64,000 bases of DNA from JAICMB01 sp963795935 (GTDB lineage: Bacteria > Acidobacteriota > Terriglobia > Bryobacterales > Bryobacteraceae), in NCBI GenBank assembly GCA_963795935.1, contig CAWCJO010000023.1, positions 36,884 to 100,883 of the forward strand. Direction: 5' to 3'. The notes beneath the pieces were generated by a model. It made no database searches. It was not told where the DNA came from and saw only the letters and a list, made by a program, of their open reading frames with translations. Positions 53,504 to 61,295 of this stretch are shown piece by piece (positions within the stretch are counted from its first letter, which is position 1; each line of letters opens with the position of its first letter). A program made the translations under genes and the position numbers.

Positions 53504-53707
53504 CTACGGCCGCATGACATTCTCGGCCTGCAGGCCCTTGGGCCCGCGCTTGACCTCGAACTCCACCTCCAAACCCTCATCGAGCGTGCGATAGCCGCTC
53601 ATCTGGATCGCTGAAAAATGAACAAAGACATCCTCGCCGTTGGAGCGTTGGATAAATCCATAACCCTTGGCGGCGTTAAACCATTTTACGGTTCCTTTTT
53701 CTCTCAC
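53504..53707 (-). CDS. cspA: Cold shock protein, CspA family
   Basis: A 67-residue single cold-shock domain. RNP1 (KGYGFIQ) and RNP2 (VFVHFSAI) are complete, with MREKGTVKWFNAAKGYGF at the front and KRGPKGLQAENV near the end. It binds single-stranded RNA/DNA as an RNA chaperone. GTG 53707 is the start, with AGGAG upstream. A terminator follows at 53444-53469. Confidence 0.92.
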   Translation of the reverse strand: MREKGTVKWFNAAKGYGFIQRSNGEDVFVHFSAIQMSGYRTLDEGLEVEFEVKRGPKGLQAENVMRP

Positions 53708-53997
53708 TACTTGTCTCTCCTAGCTCTGGTCTGCTGATTTCGGCGCCCCTGTGAGCAAACACACACGACGAAACAGCGTGGCAAACCTACCGTGCCGCCC
53801 GCCGTAAATGTAGCCATCGATGGCGTCAAAATCGTTGAAAAACTGGAGATAGTATCTCAAATCGATCCGCGGCGCGCAAGAGAAAAGTTGCCCTCAACTC
53901 GAGGCCATGTAGTCGCGGGCCAGGGCTCAGCGACCGCCGCCGGCCTCTAGTACGGTCGCGCGTACGGGGCTTACCGTTACGCGGCCGCCGCGGTCGG
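53708..53997. other. Gap upstream of cspA (no gene seen)
   Basis: A 290-bp stretch between the cspA start and the NtrX-like gene stop. It must hold the cspA promoter and its leader. I see no conserved ORF, no clear cold-box element and no strong hairpin with a T run here. Confidence 0.5.
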
Positions 53998-55350
53998 CTA
54001 GCCCGCGGCCCCCGCTCGCATCCCGCGGTGCAGGCCGAGTGCGCGAATGCGCTTATGCAGGTTCGTCCGCTCCATGCCGAGCGCCCGCGCCGCCCCCGAG
54101 ACGTTCCAGCTCGTCTCTTCCAGCACCCGCAGGATGTGATCGCGCTCCGCCGCGTCGCGGGCTTCGCGCAGGTTCGAACGAGGCGCGGCATCGGAGCCCA
54201 TCCGGATCTCGACGGGAATCGTTTCCGCCGTAAGAATATCGCCGGAGTTCAGAATCGCCATCCGCTCGATCGTGTTGCGCAGCTCGCGTGCGTTTCCCGG
54301 CCACGAATACTCCTCCAGCGGCCGGAACACGTCGGGGTCGATCTGTTTCGGATGGAAATTATTGCGGGTGCAGAATTCACTCAGAAAATACTCGGCCATC
54401 GCTGCAATGTCCCGCGTCCGCTCGCGCAGAGCCGGCACGCGAATGGGCACGACGCAGAGGCGATAGTACAGATCTTCCCTGAATTTCTGTTGGCCGACCA
54501 ACTCCTGCAGGTTGCGGTTGGTCGCCGACACCACGCGAACGGAAACGCGAATAGTCTGTTCTCCGCCGACGCGTTGGAACTCGCCCTCCTGCAAAACCCG
54601 CAGTAGTTTGGCCTGTGAGCCGGCATGCAGATCGCCGACTTCATCGAGGAAAATCGTGCCGCCATCGGCCATCTCGAACTTCCCGCGCCGCATCGCGACG
54701 GCGCCGGTGAAAGCTCCCTTTTCGTGCCCGAACAGCTCGCTTTCGAGCAGCTCGGACGGGATGGCGGCGCAATTCACCTTCACGAAGGGGCCGGATGCGA
54801 AGGGGCTCTCGCGATGAATGTGCTCCGCCAGCAGCTCCTTGCCGGTACCCGATTCGCCCATCAGCAGGACGCGAGCGTCGGAGCGGGCCGCCATGGCCGC
54901 TTGCTCCACCACCTTCAGGAATGCCGGACTGGCGCCGATCATCTTCGGTCCCACGCCGGCCATCTCCCGCAATTGCTGGTTTTCACGCCGCAGACTCGAT
55001 TGCTCCAGCGCATTCTTCAGCGTCACCAGAACCTTGTCGCGAGAGAGCGGCTTTTCAAGAAAATCGAACGCCCCGGCGCGCGTCGCCTCCACCGCGTCGG
55101 CGATCGTTCCGTGCCCGGATATCATGACCGCCGGCGCGGAAATTTCTTGTTCGCGCAATTGCCGCAGCAGGTCGATGCCGCTTCCATCGGGCAGTCGGAC
55201 GTCGAGCAGCAACGCATCGGCGCGGGCGGCCAGCGCGCGGCCCTCCTCGACGGATCGCGCGATCGTCACGGCGTAACCGGCGTGTTCAAGAATCATCTGC
55301 AGCGAGCGGCAGATGTTCGGCTCGTCGTCGAGGATGAGAATTCGTTTCAT
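53998..55350 (-). CDS. NtrC/NtrX-family sigma-54 response regulator
   Basis: A 450-residue sigma-54 activator. The receiver has Asp50 in LLLDVRLPDGSG. The AAA+ domain has Walker A GESGTGKELLAEHIH, the sigma-54-contact loop GAFTGA, Walker B TIFLDEVGDL and RREDLYYRL-like FREDLYYRLCVVPI. The C-terminal Fis-type helix is AARALGMERTNLHKRIRALG. It overlaps the histidine kinase gene (ATGA at 55347), so the two form one system. This pairing with a membrane kinase resembles NtrX/NtrY. Confidence 0.92.
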   Translation of the reverse strand: MKRILILDDEPNICRSLQMILEHAGYAVTIARSVEEGRALAARADALLLDVRLPDGSGIDLLRQLREQEISAPAVMISGHGTIADAVEATRAGAFDFLEKPLSRDKVLVTLKNALEQSSLRRENQQLREMAGVGPKMIGASPAFLKVVEQAAMAARSDARVLLMGESGTGKELLAEHIHRESPFASGPFVKVNCAAIPSELLESELFGHEKGAFTGAVAMRRGKFEMADGGTIFLDEVGDLHAGSQAKLLRVLQEGEFQRVGGEQTIRVSVRVVSATNRNLQELVGQQKFREDLYYRLCVVPIRVPALRERTRDIAAMAEYFLSEFCTRNNFHPKQIDPDVFRPLEEYSWPGNARELRNTIERMAILNSGDILTAETIPVEIRMGSDAAPRSNLREARDAAERDHILRVLEETSWNVSGAARALGMERTNLHKRIRALGLHRGMRAGAAG

Positions 55351-56719
55351 GCGCGCGGCAGCAGGACGCGAAATCCCGCGCCTCCCAATTCACTCGCGAC
55401 CAGTTCCAAATCTCCGCCCGAGAGGACCGCGCCGCGGCGGGCGATGGACAGCCCCAGTCCCATGCCGCCCGGCTTGAACGAAATCGTGGGCTGAAAAAGC
55501 GAGCCGCGCACGTGCGGGGAAAGACCCGGTCCGGAATCGTGGACCTCAATCGCAACCTTGCCGTTTATCGCATTGGTAATTCCCAGCACGCAGCCGCCGG
55601 AATGCATCGCTTGCGCCGCGTTCTCGAGCAGGTTCGTCAGAACGCCTTTGACAAGATCTTCATCCGCCACCGCGCGCGGCTTGTCGTCCGAAAGACGCAC
55701 CGCATAGGCGATCTCCGGGTGCGATGTCTTGAGCAGCGAAATCCGCTCCTGCAGAAGCAAATTCACGTCCAGCTCCTTAGGCCGCACCGGAGGTTCGCTC
55801 GAGAACTCCGCGAACGATCGAACGCGGCGCTCCAGAGCCGCGACTTCGTCCACGACGATCTGCGAAGCCTGCTGCAGAAACTCGTCGCCCTCCCCGCAAT
55901 ACCGCGCCGCCACTTCTTCCATCGTGAGGCGTATGGGCGTCAGCGAATTCTTCACCTCGTGCGCCATCTTGCGCGCCAGCGCCTGCCAGCTCTCCAGCCG
56001 CGTCACATAGACCAGCCGTTCGCGGGAATGCCGCAACTCCTCCGCCATGCGGTTGAACGTGTCGATGGCGCCCGCCAATTTCGTCGTAGCGCGAGATCTC
56101 CACGCGCTGTTCCAGCCTCCCCGCCGCCACCTCCGAAAGACCGCGCGTGAGCTGCCGTATCGGACGCGTCAACCGCTGCGCCCACAGGATCACGCCCAAA
56201 AGCGCCAGACCCCAAATGGCCCCCGCCAACACCAACAGCGTGTAAACATAGCCCCGCCGCAGCTCGCCGCCGTTGGCCTTCTCCACCTTGGCGCGGGCCT
56301 GCGCATACTCCTCGCGCATGTGCCCCAGCTCCACGCCGTGCAGCGGGGTCGAATAGACCCACACCTCCTGCCCGTGCCGCACCAAATAGTCGATGCGGGA
56401 GCCGCCTTCGCCGCCCAGGCCGATGCGCTCGGGTTCTTCGGTAGCGGCGAACTCCGCGGCCTCCGCCGGCCAGTGAGCGCGATCCGCGGCGTCGCAACAC
56501 GACCGGCGCGATGCGACCCGCGGCGGCGTCCCGCTTGAGCGAATCTCCCGCGCGCTGGTATAACTCATGTCCCACTTTTTGCAGCGATCGGGAAACATCG
56601 TCGAGCTCGCCGAGCGTGAGGCTGCGCTGCAGCAGTGAAATCGAGATCGCGACGGTGATGGCCAGCGGCGCCAAGGTCGCGATCGCAAACCCGGCGATAA
56701 GCCTGTTGCGGACCGTCAT
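55347..56719 (-). CDS. NtrY-like membrane histidine kinase (two frame breaks)
   Basis: A sensor kinase of about 456 residues once two breaks are closed. The N-terminus from ATG 56719 (MTVRNRLIAGFAIATLAPLA) is a membrane helix. After IAPV the protein-like reading shifts frame at about 56500-56506 (CCDAADRAHWPAEAAEFAA), continues through a periplasmic region, a second helix (YTLLVLAGAIWGLALLGVI) and HAMP (RLTRPIRQLTRGLSEVAAG), and shifts again at about 56068-56075. The catalytic part is intact at 55347-56078: KMAHEVKNSLTPIRLTM with the phospho-His, LLENAAQAM and GGMGLGLSIARR. Both breaks read as one extra base. It is co-transcribed with the regulator at 53998. Confidence 0.8.
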
Positions 56720-57321
56720 CGCTTCAGGTCGCGGAGCTTGAACGGCTGCGTCTCCGCGCTCCACTCCTGGGCCGGCGAAGTGGCGGCGCGGCTGAACAGA
56801 TCGATGAGGCTGGCGAGGCTCAGCCCGGAGTCGGTGATCGGCGATGGCGCGGCGCTCTCTTCGGCGCGGATCTGAAGACGCAGCCAAAGGTCTTTGCCGT
56901 CCGGCACGCTGGCGGCCGGAAGACCGATCTGTTCGATGCACCATGCCTCGGCGGCATTCGCCGTCAGCCCTTTCACGCTCCTGCGGGGCGCTCGCAATTG
57001 CACGGCCGAAAAGGTCTCCGGCCACACGTCATAGCTGACGATGAAGCGGTCGAGCGCGCGTTCCAGCGGCATGGCGCGCGGAATCGTGGTCAAGGTCAAC
57101 TGGAACGCATAAGGAACCGATGTGCCCCGGTGCAGCCGGTCGAGTGCCTTGCCGCTCAGAAAATGCAGCCCCGGCGCGGTGACTTGCAGGCGATCGGCGT
57201 TCCAACGGGGCATCAGCGACTGCGTGGACAAGGCCAGCGCCACGGCGCAGAAAGCCATTGTCGCTGCGGCGTAACCGCTAATGGACAGCGCGGCCGGCCA
57301 CCGTGTCGAGCGTAAACGCAT
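56716..57321 (-). CDS. DUF4390-like envelope protein
   Basis: A 201-residue protein with an N-terminal membrane segment (SGYAAATMAFCAVALALS). The rest is a beta-rich soluble domain (GLHFLSGKALDRLHRGTSV, YAFQLTLTTIP, ALDRFIVSYDVWPETF). Position directly before an NtrY-like kinase, and this pattern, resemble DUF4390 proteins, but the match is tentative. The start abuts the Omp85-like gene stop (57322) and the stop overlaps the kinase ATG region. Function unknown; periplasmic location inferred. Confidence 0.65.
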   Translation of the reverse strand: MRLRSTRWPAALSISGYAAATMAFCAVALALSTQSLMPRWNADRLQVTAPGLHFLSGKALDRLHRGTSVPYAFQLTLTTIPRAMPLERALDRFIVSYDVWPETFSAVQLRAPRRSVKGLTANAAEAWCIEQIGLPAASVPDGKDLWLRLQIRAEESAAPSPITDSGLSLASLIDLFSRAATSPAQEWSAETQPFKLRDLKR

Positions 57322-58667
57322 TCAGAAGTTCATACCCGCGATAAAAACCGGCTGCACGCGATCGGTCCCGAGGGGAAAGGCGACTGCGAGCAGTACTCCG
57401 TTTACTTTAACTCCGATTCCCGCCGATTGCTTCGGCTCGGCTTTTATCCCACGATCCCAGATCGCGCCCGCATCGTAGAACACGCGCGCTATCCCATAGC
57501 CATACCCAGCCGACCCGTACACAACGCGGCTGCCCCCCAGCGGGTCCAGCTCGAATTTATCCCACCCGCGCAGCGCGCCGCTCGTGCCCAGAACGAAACG
57601 CTCGTACAGGGGAGCGCGGCCCAGGATCGCTCCCGCGGTGAAAGACGCTTCGGCGGTTTGGTGTCCGCGCTTCCAGTGATAGCTGGCGTCGATGGCGTGC
57701 CGCGTGTAGGCGTAGGCGCTGCCCAGCAAGCTGGTGGCGGCGTGCATGCTGTAAAGGGCGCTGAAGCGATGCTTGCCGTTTGTCGAGTCGCCCATTCCTT
57801 GTCGTACCGCAAAGCGCTGACCACCGCGTTGGACGATTCCGTTCCCGTCCCCGGCAACTGCGGTTGCATCTGCTCAAAATTCAAGCCCACCGTCCAGGTG
57901 AGCGGTCCCGCAACGGCGATCGTGGCCGCAGGCTCGAAACTGTTGCGCGTGCGGTACAAACCGGAGAGATCCCCTTGCCGCGCCGCCGCGGTTTCCGTCG
58001 CGCCGTCAAAGCTTTCGTGGAAGCTGTCGAACTCGAAGCTCAACCGCACCCGTTCCGAGCCATGTTCCGGGAACAGTCCCATATGGTCGTACCGCGCGCG
58101 CACGCCCGCTTCCGTCTCAAGCAGCGAATCTCCCTCCTTCAGCACTCCGAACGTGAAGGTATTCTTTCCGGCATACACGACCGCATCGCCTTCGCCGCTC
58201 CAGCCTTCGCGAGAATCATAGAGCAGCTTCCGCCCCTCGACATCGAAGGCCGTACTGGGTCCATTCACTTCGAACGTGACGCGGACGTGCGCGGGATCGG
58301 CCCCGCGCGTCAGCCTGAAAACCACTTCATGGCCGTGGAGCTCGCCGCTGATGCGCCGCGCCATGCTTTCGAACATGTCCGTGTTGAAGTGCGCCCCGAC
58401 CAGGTCCTGCATATCTTCGACCAGCGATCTGCTGATGCGATACCGCCGGGAATTGGCAATCCCGACGCTCTCGACGGTATACCGGGAATTGACGTTCATG
58501 TCGGCGGCGGCGTTTCCGGCCGCCTCTTCCCACGCCGTCGCTTCCAGGACGCCGGCCGGCTGGGTGGGGGAGGCTGGCTGGGCAAGGGGTTGTTCGGCGT
58601 CAATCGTGTTTGTCTGGGTTTGTCCCGAAGCCAAAACCGCAAACCCAAGAACCAAAGCGAGCTTCAT
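57322..58667 (-). CDS. Omp85/BamA-like outer-membrane beta-barrel protein (one frame break)
   Basis: A protein of about 448 residues if one break is closed. From ATG 58667 (MKLALVLGFAVLASGQTQ) a signal peptide is followed by one POTRA-like unit (YTVESVGIANSRRYRIS, HEVVFRLTRGADPAHVRVTF) and then a barrel (TFTFGVLKEGDSLLETEAGV, LTWTVGLNFEQMQPQ). At about 57789-57793 the frame changes (one missing G in a G run) to GDSTNGKHRFSALYSMHA, LGTSGALRGWDKFELDPLGG and a final NF. The LRGWDxFELDPLGG stretch is typical of the last Omp85 strands. With only one POTRA it is shorter than BamA. It heads an operon with the DUF4390-like and NtrYX-like genes. Confidence 0.75.
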
Positions 58668-58764
58668 GGCCGGTCGGTGGGCAAACAAGCTACCAAAATA
58701 CCGCGCTTTATGGCTCAAGCACATGCGCCCCCGCGGTGTGAACCCCGGGCACAGGTGTGCTGCA

Positions 58765-59337
58765 TCACGCAGGAAAACGAGTGACTTCCAAGCCCTTGCC
58801 GATCGGCAACGTAATGGACTCGGCCGCGCGTCGCGATCGGACGTACGCGACGTAATCCACCAAATTATGCGAAATGATGTTGTCCGCCACCACAACGGCG
58901 CCGGGCGCGAGATGCAGCATGTCCAGAAAGCGCCCGTAGTCCTCCTTCTCGCAGTCGATCAGCGCGAAATCGGTCTCTCCAAGCGACGGCAGAATCACCC
59001 CGGCATCGCCGGGCAGCAGCTCCACGTAAGCGGATAGTTTCAGCTTGGCAAGGTTGTCGCGCGCTTCGGCCTGCCGCGACGGCTCGATCTCGATCGAGAT
59101 AAGCCGCCCGCCGGCATGGCGCGCCGCCACTGCCAGCGCGATCGTCGAGATGCCGCTGGACCCGCCTATTTCGACCAGCCTCTTTGCCCGCAGCCCCGCC
59201 GCCAGCGCGCAAACGAACTCCGCCGATTCCGGCTCCAGGTTGCGATGACGCTCCCGCTGCGGCAGGTTCGCGTCATCCTGCGACAGCTTCCGTTCCCACA
59301 AGCGCGCGATAGCGTCCCGCTCCGGTTGGCCCAACAC
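58765..59337 (-). CDS. O-methyltransferase-like, SAM-dependent
   Basis: A 190-residue class I methyltransferase of the catechol O-methyltransferase-like group. The SAM-binding motif I is RLVEIGGSSGISTIALA; ISIEIEPSRQAEARDNLAK is motif post-I, and LLPGDAGVILPSL with DFALIDCEKEDYGRFLD contains the metal-binding acid and the lid. VVADNIISHNLVD has the second acid. The acceptor cannot be named. Start ATG 59337. Confidence 0.85.
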   Translation of the reverse strand: MLGQPERDAIARLWERKLSQDDANLPQRERHRNLEPESAEFVCALAAGLRAKRLVEIGGSSGISTIALAVAARHAGGRLISIEIEPSRQAEARDNLAKLKLSAYVELLPGDAGVILPSLGETDFALIDCEKEDYGRFLDMLHLAPGAVVVADNIISHNLVDYVAYVRSRRAAESITLPIGKGLEVTRFPA

Positions 59338-59390
59338 TATTTCTTCTTTGTATCAAGCGGCGCGCCGGTACGGGTCGGAATTGAAATACG

Positions 59391-59615
59391 ATGTTCCAAG
59401 GCGCTTTCAGCGCGGTAGGTGAGGAAACGATCAATCGCGGCGAACTCGCAATCTGTAAACGGCGCGGGCACGACGTTGTCTTAATCGGCATCGGCCAGCG
59501 ATGGAAACAGTGTAAGTGGTGCGGGATTTGGTTGCGCGAGGTTCGCACAATAGAGGAACGCGAAGACGATCCGCCCAACGACGAGCAGGACCCGCTTGGC
59601 AGGATTTCGCGCTGA
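59391..59615 (+). CDS. Small hypothetical protein with CxxC
   Basis: A 74-residue protein of unknown function. RRGHDVVLIGIGQRWKQCKW and CGIWLREVRTIEEREDDPPN read like a conserved compact protein rather than a shadow, with one Cys-Lys-Trp-Cys pair that could bind zinc. Start ATG 59391. It is divergent from the methyltransferase. Confidence 0.5.
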   Translation: MFQGAFSAVGEETINRGELAICKRRGHDVVLIGIGQRWKQCKWCGIWLREVRTIEEREDDPPNDEQDPLGRISR

Positions 59616-59643
59616 GGCTAGACTGGTGGCCCGTGTCGCAACA

Positions 59644-59668
59644 CCGCTCCCTCACGGTCGCGGCTCGG
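59644..59668 (-). repeat. Copy of interspersed CCGAGCCGCGACCGT repeat
   Basis: Reverse complement of the 25-bp element at 49261-49285 with one mismatch (GTGAGGG in place of GTAAGGG). It lies between the small hypothetical gene and the broken NTPase gene. Confidence 0.7.
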
Positions 59669-59749
59669 TAACGTCCTGAATCCCGCTGAGCCGCTTGCGT
59701 CGCGGAGTTGATCTTGGGCAAAGTCTGACCGAGTTCCCAGAAAACCACA

Positions 59750-60255
59750 TGAGAAGCTTCATCGTCACCGGCGCGCCGGGTGCGGGCAAGACAGCGATCA
59801 TTCGTCAGTTAGAGCTCGACGGGTTCAGCGTAGTCGAAGAGGCGGCTACTGACGTCATCGCGGCCGCGCAAGCCCAAGGAACGGCCCAACCCTGAATGCA
59901 TCCCTCGTTCCTTGATGTAGTCGGTAATCTGCAAAGTGCCCGTCAAATTCGAGCGTCTTATCAATCAGACGAGGTTCAGTTTCACGACCGTTGCGTTGTG
60001 TGTACCGCGGCTTTGGCAGGCTACCTCGGGGGCCCTTATACGCGCTTCCTTGCCGGCGAATTGGAGCGCGTCAAAAAAGAAGCAATCTACCAACACCGAG
60101 TCTTCTTCATTCGCAATCTTGGCTTCATCACGCCTACCGAAGCGCTGCAAATCGCCTTTGAGGAAACGGTGCGCTTCGAGAAACTTCACGAAGAGATTTA
60201 CCATCAAAGCGGCAATGGCTTAGTCGAACCATTGCCGGCCCGCGGAGTTATTTAA
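59750..60255 (+). pseudogene. AAA_28-type NTPase broken by in-frame TGA
   Basis: An ATP-binding protein of the AAA_28 group, kinase-like P-loop. From ATG 59750 it reads FIVTGAPGAGKTAIIRQL (Walker A) to AQGTAQP, then TGA at 59893-59895, then MHPSFLDVVGNLQSARQ in the same frame, HDRCVVCTAALAGYL and RVFFIRNLGFITPTEA with VRFEKLHEEIYHQ. Related proteins have Trp at this point (PW before HPSF), so TGG to TGA is the simplest cause. The C-terminus also looks abnormal (NGLVEPLPARGVI). The piece 59896-60255 is open. Confidence 0.7.
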
Positions 60256-60313
60256 CATCCTTCTAAATCGGAACCTAAGCTGCCGACTTCCAGGCCGGCC
60301 CACTAACCTCCGT

Positions 60314-60739
60314 TTACGAATCGAAGCGAACAAGGATCGGCCCGAGCAGATAAGCCGTGAAGCAGCCCGCCACGTACAGCGCCGCCGAGCACCACAACAC
60401 CACCCGACTGAAACGGCCGGCCGTCCGGCACGCCGTCGCATCGCGCGCGCCGCATCCGGCGCCCCTCGCCTGAATCTTCGGAGCAATCGCATAAATATAG
60501 ACGAAGTTGGCGCTTATAAGAAATCCCGCTATCGCAAATACCCAATCCTTGTGACGCGACATGGTCACCAGCCAGGGCGCTTCCGCCAGCGCCGAGGCGA
60601 CCGTGGCGCCTAACCCGACCAGCACCAGCAATGACGGCAGCGCACAGCAAAGAAGCGTCCCAAGGGATGTAAAGAGCGAAAGATAACTGAGTGCGCGCCC
60701 ACGGATTCGCGGCGGCGCACCGCGGAGTCTTGGTTGCAT
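60314..60739 (-). CDS. MerT/MerF-like small membrane protein, heavy-metal operon
   Basis: A 141-residue protein with four membrane helices. The first has an adjacent Cys pair (SLGTLLCCALPSLLVLVGLG) as in MerT/MerF-type mercury importers and relatives; later helices are VFAIAGFLISANFVYIYAI and VVLWCSAALYVAGCFTAYL, with another two Cys in GAGCGARDATACRT. ATG 60739 has an AGGTATAGGA region upstream. It follows a gene encoding an HMA domain, which supports metal transport, but mercury as the metal is not shown because merA and merR are absent here. Confidence 0.7.
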   Translation of the reverse strand: MQPRLRGAPPRIRGRALSYLSLFTSLGTLLCCALPSLLVLVGLGATVASALAEAPWLVTMSRHKDWVFAIAGFLISANFVYIYAIAPKIQARGAGCGARDATACRTAGRFSRVVLWCSAALYVAGCFTAYLLGPILVRFDS

Positions 60740-60752
60740 TGTCCTATACCTC

Positions 60753-60791
60753 TTAATTGACTGCGTTAATTGACCGCGTTAATTGACCGCG
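60753..60791. repeat. Three tandem copies of a 13-bp unit
   Basis: TTAATTGACCGCG is repeated three times head to tail at 60753, 60766 and 60779 (first copy with T in place of the second C). It lies between two genes of the heavy-metal operon, and the last copy contains the HMA gene stop codon. Slippage of the gene end is the likely origin. Confidence 0.85.
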
Positions 60792-61279
60792 CCGACCTCA
60801 AGCGGCGCGGACGCTTTCAAGTCCTTCCCAGGCGTCATCGTCCCCTGAATGACAACCGTTTGACCAAGTTTCTTCGCAGCCGCACTGAACGCGGCGGTGT
60901 TCTTCGGATCGGCAATGAGCGCCAGTATCTCCTTTCCACCCGAGACCTGCAGCGCAAGCCGCCCCTGCGCGTTACCCAACTCGCCTCGAACGGTAACTTT
61001 GGTTGCTTTCGGCGTATATCCCTCGCGATGAAGCAGTTGCCAAAGTTGAAACACCGATACCGTATTCCCCGGCTTCAGCTTCACAGTCGCAAGGCCCTTA
61101 TTCAGACTTACATCGACCGAATCCACCCCCGCGACTTTCTTCAATGCCACATCCACGATGTGGGCGCAGGTCATTCAATCCATGCCGAAGATGGAAAGGT
61201 CTGCTTCGAGCAGCTCGGCGCGGCCTGAAGGAGCCGCGATAACAAAAGCGCATGTCAGTAACAAGAATCTTTTTCGCAT
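60779..61279 (-). CDS. Exported heavy-metal-associated (HMA) domain protein with in-frame TGA at the first metal Cys; selenoprotein candidate
   Basis: A 166-residue protein if TGA at 61175-61177 is read through. From ATG 61279, MRKRFLLLTCAFVIAAPSGR is a signal peptide. LEADLSIFGMD follows, then the TGA (codon 35), then MTCAHIVDVALKKVAGVDSV, LNKGLATVKLKPGN and a second domain (KVTVRGELGN). The HMA motif is GMxCxxC; here the TGA sits exactly at the first Cys and the second is intact, giving UxxC. Twelve bases downstream is a perfect 7-bp hairpin with a GTG loop (61147-61163), the place and form of a bacterial SECIS. Without readthrough, 60779-61174 could be a shortened ORF from ATG 61174. Alternatives are nonsense mutation or read error. 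Confidence 0.7.
61147..61163 (-). promoter_or_regulatory. Candidate bacterial SECIS hairpin
   Basis: On the coding strand CCACATC pairs perfectly with GATGTGG around a GTG loop. The stem starts 12 bases after the TGA, and the loop begins at base 19, within the usual distance for bacterial selenocysteine insertion elements, with G first in the loop as commonly seen. It lies inside the coding sequence, as expected. Confidence 0.5.
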
Positions 61280-61295
61280 AGTTATAGGTTCCTTT

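Noticed and set aside
54625..55494. Forward-strand frame opposite the NtrX-like gene
   Set aside because: It lacks motifs and lies wholly over a well-supported gene on the other strand.
59893..59895. TGA in the AAA_28-type NTPase as selenocysteine
   Set aside because: Homologous position is Trp rather than Cys, and no hairpin follows at the usual distance.
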